This document shows, piece after piece, positions 5,861 through 9,942 of a stretch of 9,942 nt of DNA. A model generated the notes under the pieces. It saw only the letters and a list, made by a program, of their open reading frames with translations, had not been told where the DNA came from and ran no database searches. Source of the DNA: Euryarchaeota archaeon UBA111 (GTDB taxonomy: Archaea > Thermoplasmatota > Poseidoniia > Poseidoniales > Poseidoniaceae). A program made the position numbers and the translations under genes. Every line of letters starts with the position of its first letter. Within the stretch, counting starts at the first letter, position 1. Location: the NCBI GenBank assembly GCA_002506025.1, contig DAWS01000091.1:4254-14195 (forward strand). The letters are read 5' to 3'.

Positions 5861-7494
5861 TGAAACATCCCGACCCAGAGGAAATGGATGACGGGGTGCT
5901 TGATCACCGAGGTGAAGCGCTACCTTACTTATCGAAATCTGCGAAGAACATGAAGATGGATAAATTGCTGTCGACTCCGATGCCTAAGTTTGATGGCATA
6001 ACCCCAGGTTCATACTTCTGGACAAGAGTACTTTACTGGATTTGTAACAGAATAAGTAAAGTCCAATTCCGCACAATAGAAGCTACAGGCATGGAATCGA
6101 TTCCAAATGATCGAGGGTCATTATGTTGTGCTTGGCATACAAATGGATTACTAGATGCACTACAAATCACATTAAATCATCCAAAATATTTCGTGTTCGG
6201 TGGTCGGCACGACTTAGTCACACGACCTCTATTAGGATGGTGGACCCGAAAAATGGCCGTACAGCCGGTGGTGAGGAAAGCAGAATTACTGCGCGGTGGT
6301 TGTAGTGAAGAAGAGGCTAATTTTCTGAATGGGCGTTCCTTGATGACACTAGCCTCTGGCATCTCTCACGGCTATGGGTGCGTGTTGTTCCCCGAAGGAA
6401 CGAGTCACAATAACGCCTACATGCTAAGATTTAGAACCGGCCCAATGCGTACAGTTTTGGCAGCCAGTGCCCTTGCTAAGGCATCAGACAAACCCATGCC
6501 GGTGATAATTCCGATTGGTTTGCATTTCCGCACTAGGGAGTTTTTCAGGACCGATATTTGGGTCGAATTTGGGCAACCGTTACAGGTGCAAGATGATGAT
6601 GTTCCAGACTCTCTAGTCGAGGCAATTGCTAGCGGTACTTGGTCCGAACCCCCGGCAGACTCAGTATTCAGTCTCCGCGATAAGTTGCGCGGAGAATTGG
6701 TTCCACTGACGCCAAATACGTATTCATGGGACGAGTATCGTGGTTTACATCTACTAGGCCACATCAAAGGGAGAATGGAATCAAAGCCACCGACAACCTG
6801 GCGGGAAGAGGTACTTTCGGCTCGTAAATTTAGAGACCAGTACGCTGATGAATTCAAAACCCAAGAAGGCGATGATCTAAAGCCGGAAAGAATAGTTAAT
6901 CCAGTAGTAAAGAACTCAGAAAAAGCGGCTGAAATCCTTCATCGTAATGGCTTGGACGGCAGGGATATCAACCGAAATTTGACCGGCTTTGCTACCCCCA
7001 ATATCGCTAAAATTCCCCTGTCTGCTGCGCGAAGTATGTTGTTTTTGACACTATTACCGATATTCATAATCTCACTTCTACCACAGATGATTTTGGGGCG
7101 GGTCTTAGGAGATTCAACCGATGAAGGAATAGATGCTAGGACCTCATATCAGTTCTTAGCTGCGATGTTCGGCTCGATTATAATCTGGCCGATATCCTCT
7201 GTAATTCTCGTCGCATTGATGTATTGGCAGGCGGGCTCAATCGCAGAAATTTCCGGATTTGAGTGGACAGAATCCATAGGGACATCGACCACGGAGATTT
7301 TGGTAGCTTGTGGCTTAATGTGGTTACTTATGTTTCCAATATCCCTTTTTACTGGCAGACTATTCTCGCTTGTTTGGGATGATTATGTTGATTTGCGCGG
7401 TTACTACAGGAAGCAAAAGGTTTCCAACAGCGACAAACAGGAGTTATTCGAATTAATCGCCGAGTTGCAACAAGATTTGTCGGGTTCGGATTGA
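5860..7494 (+). CDS. Membrane glycerol-phosphate-type acyltransferase (LPLAT/PlsC superfamily, Sct1/Gpt2-like)
   Basis: LPLAT enzymes transfer a fatty acyl group to glycerol-3-phosphate, dihydroxyacetone phosphate or a lyso-lipid. This 544-residue protein has the four blocks: CCAWHTNGLLDAL (89-101; catalytic H93 and D99), LLGWWTRKMAVQPVVRK (124-140), FPEGTSHNNAYMLRFRTGP (177-195), and VIIPIGLHFRTREFFR with VEFGQP (215-240). The HxNxxxD spacing, EGTSH and the RTGP block match the subgroup with yeast Sct1/Gpt2 and their bacterial relatives better than short bacterial PlsC. The C-terminal third holds three membrane helices, about 391-413, 428-456 and 480-506, as in that subgroup. The stretch 245-385 is polar and linker-like. 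The GTG start overlaps the HIT stop by one base (TAGTG), so the two are probably co-translated; ATG at 5884 is an alternative. In an archaeon this is notable because main membrane lipids are ether-linked. The acceptor is not known. Confidence 0.85.
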   Translation: MKHPDPEEMDDGVLDHRGEALPYLSKSAKNMKMDKLLSTPMPKFDGITPGSYFWTRVLYWICNRISKVQFRTIEATGMESIPNDRGSLCCAWHTNGLLDALQITLNHPKYFVFGGRHDLVTRPLLGWWTRKMAVQPVVRKAELLRGGCSEEEANFLNGRSLMTLASGISHGYGCVLFPEGTSHNNAYMLRFRTGPMRTVLAASALAKASDKPMPVIIPIGLHFRTREFFRTDIWVEFGQPLQVQDDDVPDSLVEAIASGTWSEPPADSVFSLRDKLRGELVPLTPNTYSWDEYRGLHLLGHIKGRMESKPPTTWREEVLSARKFRDQYADEFKTQEGDDLKPERIVNPVVKNSEKAAEILHRNGLDGRDINRNLTGFATPNIAKIPLSAARSMLFLTLLPIFIISLLPQMILGRVLGDSTDEGIDARTSYQFLAAMFGSIIIWPISSVILVALMYWQAGSIAEISGFEWTESIGTSTTEILVACGLMWLLMFPISLFTGRLFSLVWDDYVDLRGYYRKQKVSNSDKQELFELIAELQQDLSGSD

Positions 7495-7499
7495 TTTTT
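7495..7499 (+). terminator. Short T-run after the acyltransferase stop
   Basis: TTTTT directly follows the TGA of the acyltransferase gene. Archaeal RNA polymerase can stop at T-runs without a hairpin, so this may end the flavoprotein-HIT-acyltransferase transcript. Five T's is weak, so the call is tentative. Confidence 0.25.
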
Positions 7500-7501
7500 G
7501 G

Positions 7502-7514
7502 GTTTGATTCAAAC
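7502..7514. repeat. 13-base perfect palindrome GTTTGA-T-TCAAAC upstream of the DUF2299-like gene
   Basis: Six-base arms mirror each other around one central T. The centre is 30 bases before the ATG at 7538, where the TATA/BRE region of a leaderless archaeal promoter would lie, so it could be an operator site. It could also form a small hairpin at the end of the preceding transcript. No second copy was noticed elsewhere in the window. Confidence 0.35.
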
Positions 7515-7537
7515 AGGATGAGTTATTCGCGCTACAC

Positions 7538-8176
7538 ATGACACCCAATGAGGTTGTATCATTGGTCAGGAAGTGGCTAGATGAGGAGAGGTTGTTTGTC
7601 AAAGAACAGAACGACCCGCGTGCTCACACCCATGTGCTAATCAAATATCCACAAGGTAAACAAGGGCATATGTTTGCTGTGGTGGTACCAAAGAACCGTG
7701 ACCTTGTTGCGATTTCTAGTATGACTAGAGTTGATGAGGGCCAACAAGATGAGATGGCTAAGCATATGCAAGAAGACAAAGACGGCTGGGCAGAGTGGAT
7801 TCACGAAGCACGCTTACAATTAATCAATTCCGCCGTTGACTGGGGCATTCACATGGGACACAAAAGCAACAAGAAACCTGGACCATTACAAGCATTCAAC
7901 GTGAGTTTGCCGATATGGTTTGATGGTATCACCAAGAATGAATTTATGCACTCACTTCGAAGATTGTGGCTGGCGAAACTTGGCATCATTCACGAGATCA
8001 AATATTCCTACGGACCGGGTGTCGGCAAACCAGGTCCGGTTGATGATTGGGAAAAGAGTAAATCAGCCCGTGCTGAACCTTCACACTCCAAACCAACGGA
8101 GCAAGAGAGTATTGAAGTTGAATTCGATGAAAAGATGTCATTTGGCACCAGTTTTGACCCATCAGAATGGGCTTAA
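7538..8176 (+). CDS. DUF2299-like soluble protein with disordered acidic tail
   Basis: This 212-residue protein has no signal peptide or membrane helix. The N-terminal part (about 4-108) reads as a helix (EVVSLVRKWLDEERLFV), a strand series (HTHVLIKYP, HMFAVVVPKNRDLVAISS) and a long helix (WAEWIHEARLQLINSAVDWG). This resembles the archaeal DUF2299 family, which has a fold like type III secretion chaperones and YbjN. That link is by eye and moderate. Residues 117-157 continue the domain (LQAFNVSLPIWFDG, EFMHSLRRLWLAKLG). From about 160 the chain is Gly/Pro/Ser-rich and then acidic, ending SFGTSFDPSEWA, which looks like a flexible tail or a short binding motif. It follows the acyltransferase gene by 43 bases, and a T-run plus palindrome in the gap suggest its own promoter. 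Function unknown; a chaperone or adaptor role would fit the fold. Confidence 0.75.
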   Translation: MTPNEVVSLVRKWLDEERLFVKEQNDPRAHTHVLIKYPQGKQGHMFAVVVPKNRDLVAISSMTRVDEGQQDEMAKHMQEDKDGWAEWIHEARLQLINSAVDWGIHMGHKSNKKPGPLQAFNVSLPIWFDGITKNEFMHSLRRLWLAKLGIIHEIKYSYGPGVGKPGPVDDWEKSKSARAEPSHSKPTEQESIEVEFDEKMSFGTSFDPSEWA

Positions 8177-8247
8177 TCCGGACATGTAAAATATGACCTG
8201 AAAGGGTCGTAGTTAAGTATCATGAAAATCTAGTTTATGTGTTGTAA

Positions 8248-8253
8248 GAGAGG
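8248..8253 (+). promoter_or_regulatory. Shine-Dalgarno-like site of the secreted propeller/VWA gene
   Basis: GAGAGG lies seven bases before the ATG at 8261, good spacing for ribosome binding. It supports this start, which is also just ahead of the signal peptide. A TTAAGTAT box at 8213-8220 is at a suitable distance to start a leader of about 15 bases containing this site. Confidence 0.45.
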
Positions 8254-8260
8254 ATTGTCC

Positions 8261-9942
8261 ATGAGCCAAGCATTCAAATCCGTAAGTTTAGTGTCAATAA
8301 TGTTGTTATCAGTTTTATCTGGAATGGTAATTGCTAGTGATTTTGCCGAAGCCAATACTGTGGTTATTACCGAGCCACAGCAAATTGTCGATGGAGGCTC
8401 AGCCTCTGATACTCAGACAGCTATTGTTGGCGATAGTCAAGGCAATGTCCACATCATATGGGCTAGAAATAATCTTCACCTATACTACTCCATGTTGGCC
8501 AGTAATGGTGAAATACTGATTGACGCCACCCAAATTACTAACCCAGGTATCCATAAGATTTGGCACCCAGATGTTGTTGCTGATGATGACGATAACATCC
8601 ACATTGTTTGGACTGATAAGTCCGGAACTCACAAAATAATGTATACCGCACTGAGTCCATACAAGATTCAACCATTCAACGGGCAGACCTCGACTGATGG
8701 TGCAATTACCGGTATTGATGATACAATAATTTCACAGCGAGCACAAGATCGGGATTGGCCATCGATAGATGTAGATTCACAGGGCAATATTCACATTGCT
8801 TGGGAAGACGAATATGACGAATTAGAGAAATTCTTCAATCAGCCTCAGGTTTACTACTCGATGATTCAGCCTGATTTCGTTACGCAGGACGTTATTACTC
8901 TATTCGATGATACTTTACTAACTCCAATCATCGGTCACAAGGGACATCCCGATATCGTAGTCGATGCTAATGACCAAGTTCAAATCGCTTGGGATGATAC
9001 TCGAGGAGGCAAGGTAGAGCTTGTATTCGTTATCGATACATCGGGTTCTATGTATTCCGAGTGGGCTGACGTTTGCACCGTTATTTACGGAGGATCATTC
9101 TCAGATGGATCATCTTTCGAGGGTATTAAACCGCTGCTTGAGGTTGCTAACATGACTGTTTACGAAACCATCTATGGCCTTGATGGCGGCTTTGGTTTAC
9201 CGTCCGCTGCCGATAGCGGGGACTGTGCCGGATACAATCAGAATGCTGGACCTCGTTCAACACCATTGGGCGATGGTGATGATTCAGGCGGTATTAGGAC
9301 ACTATCGACAACCGTCTACAACGGCAATCCATATTCAGGCAGTTCTGGTGAAGATTGGGGTCCGGGAACCAACTGGGCGTGTCTTTCATGGCGTGACGCA
9401 AACGACAATGTCCCAGGCAGTCCATTAGCTGGGGGCGCTAACCACAAGTGGAATCCAAACGCCACTAAAATCGTCTTGCCGGTCTCTGATGAGGGACCAA
9501 AGGATGGTGATCCATCTCAGCAGGCAGATGATATTAACTCAATTAGCGAAGCTCACGATAGTTGTGTCAGGGCAGGAGTAATACCAATCGGTCTTTATGG
9601 TCAAGGATATGGTGGTGCAGGTAATATTCAGTCTCACTTCTTAGACCTAGTAAAGTGCCCTAATGGTGTAGTCTCAACTCAACCAAGGAACTGTCCTGGT
9701 TCAGACCCAACTAACAATCCTGGCAATGTCAATGCTGGCGGCCAAGCGTATGAGTTCCCATCAGGTAGTGGGGGTGCTGGAGCCATGGCACTCCTAGTTG
9801 AAGCGATGGTATATGTCGCTACTAATAACTCTCGTGAGATATACATGACAGTTCTTGATCCATATGCTAAGATGAACAATGACCCAACATGGACACCAGG
9901 AGCGTCAGGACACTCCGTTGCTAATGGTGGCTATGTTGAAGA
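8261..9942 (+). CDS. Secreted beta-propeller protein with inserted VWA domain (5' part, runs off right edge)
   Basis: The frame is open from 8261 to the edge (560 codons plus two bases), so the C-terminus is missing. A signal peptide is clear: a lysine at residue 6, hydrophobic VSLVSIMLLSVLSGMVIA, then a likely cut near ASDFAEA. Four BNR/sialidase-like propeller repeats follow with the pattern HPDIVVDxxGNxHIAWxDxxxxxxYYSM: blades at 50-93, 101-160, 166-222 and 228-252. The fourth is interrupted after IAWDDTRGGK by a VWA domain (about 253-525) with the metal-site motif DTSGS (259-263) and a second metal Asp in LPVSDEGP (D410). After it EIYMTVLDPYAK looks like the missing last strand of blade four. 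All six cysteines lie in the VWA part. The protein is probably cell-surface or released, binding a ligand or partner through the divalent metal site. Such large surface proteins are frequent in planktonic archaea. The ligand is unknown. Confidence 0.85.
   Translation, partial: MSQAFKSVSLVSIMLLSVLSGMVIASDFAEANTVVITEPQQIVDGGSASDTQTAIVGDSQGNVHIIWARNNLHLYYSMLASNGEILIDATQITNPGIHKIWHPDVVADDDDNIHIVWTDKSGTHKIMYTALSPYKIQPFNGQTSTDGAITGIDDTIISQRAQDRDWPSIDVDSQGNIHIAWEDEYDELEKFFNQPQVYYSMIQPDFVTQDVITLFDDTLLTPIIGHKGHPDIVVDANDQVQIAWDDTRGGKVELVFVIDTSGSMYSEWADVCTVIYGGSFSDGSSFEGIKPLLEVANMTVYETIYGLDGGFGLPSAADSGDCAGYNQNAGPRSTPLGDGDDSGGIRTLSTTVYNGNPYSGSSGEDWGPGTNWACLSWRDANDNVPGSPLAGGANHKWNPNATKIVLPVSDEGPKDGDPSQQADDINSISEAHDSCVRAGVIPIGLYGQGYGGAGNIQSHFLDLVKCPNGVVSTQPRNCPGSDPTNNPGNVNAGGQAYEFPSGSGGAGAMALLVEAMVYVATNNSREIYMTVLDPYAKMNNDPTWTPGASGHSVANGGYVE
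8408..9016 (+). repeat. Four degenerate BNR-like propeller blade repeats
   Basis: At protein level the units GNVHIIW, DNIHIVW, GNIHIAW and DQVQIAW recur about 50-65 residues apart. Each is preceded by an Asp-rich turn, and the first three are followed by a YYSM or IMYTA strand. The DNA is diverged, so the duplication is old. Blade starts are near 8408, 8561, 8756 and 8942. Confidence 0.75.

Noticed and set aside
6417..6857. Antisense open frame of 146 codons inside the acyltransferase gene
   Set aside because: The plus-strand gene has clear catalytic motifs throughout this region; the antisense protein has no recognisable features.
8196..8209. Small hairpin GACC-TGAAAG-GGTC after the DUF2299-like gene, considered as a terminator
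   Set aside because: Only four base pairs and no T-run follows, so it is too weak to annotate.
1..9942. CRISPR arrays, insertion sequences, attachment sites at the tRNA ends
   Set aside because: No direct repeats with spacers, no transposase or integrase frame, and no repeat of the tRNA 3' ends was seen.

Overview
The window looks like a stretch of an archaeal chromosome, most probably a planktonic Thermoplasmatota archaeon of the Marine Group II (Poseidoniales) type. The archaeal signs are a 49-residue RNA polymerase subunit Rpo12/RpoP, an RFC-small-subunit-type clamp loader AAA+ protein, TATA-like boxes at archaeal spacing with little or no leader, and compact tRNA genes scattered between protein genes. 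The proline-rich PPSGPP linker protein and the large secreted beta-propeller/VWA protein fit that group, but the placement below archaea is inference.

Layout. At the left edge a proline-rich protein (1-440, minus strand) runs off the window. It faces tRNA-Asp(GTC) (511-585) across a short promoter region with one near-symmetric TATA-like box. Rpo12 (673-822), absent from simple long-ORF scans, and an RFC small subunit paralog (868-1989) follow, then tRNA-Arg(CCT) (2029-2102). Next is an unrecognised four-helix membrane protein with a cytosolic C-terminal part (2174-3694). A tightly packed three-gene unit follows: a fumarate-reductase-fold flavoprotein (3774-5393), a HIT-family hydrolase (5426-5860) and a glycerol-phosphate-acyltransferase-like membrane enzyme (5860-7494). 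A DUF2299-like soluble protein (7538-8176) and the 5' part of a large secreted propeller/VWA protein (8261 to the right edge) complete the window. No mobile element, CRISPR array or phage gene is visible, and no stretch above about 100 bases lacks a plausible gene or promoter role.

How the genes may work together. The left half is information processing (transcription subunit, clamp loader paralog, two tRNAs). The centre is a candidate lipid or membrane operon: an ester-type acyltransferase, unusual for an archaeon with ether lipids, translationally coupled to a HIT hydrolase and to a flavoprotein that keeps the FAD fold of succinate dehydrogenase/fumarate reductase but has lost the dicarboxylate active site. 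The right edge is cell-surface biology. The most interesting points are the flavoprotein with a replaced active site, the acyltransferase in an archaeal setting, a VWA domain inserted inside a propeller blade, and the RFC paralog with an altered Walker B and sensor 1.
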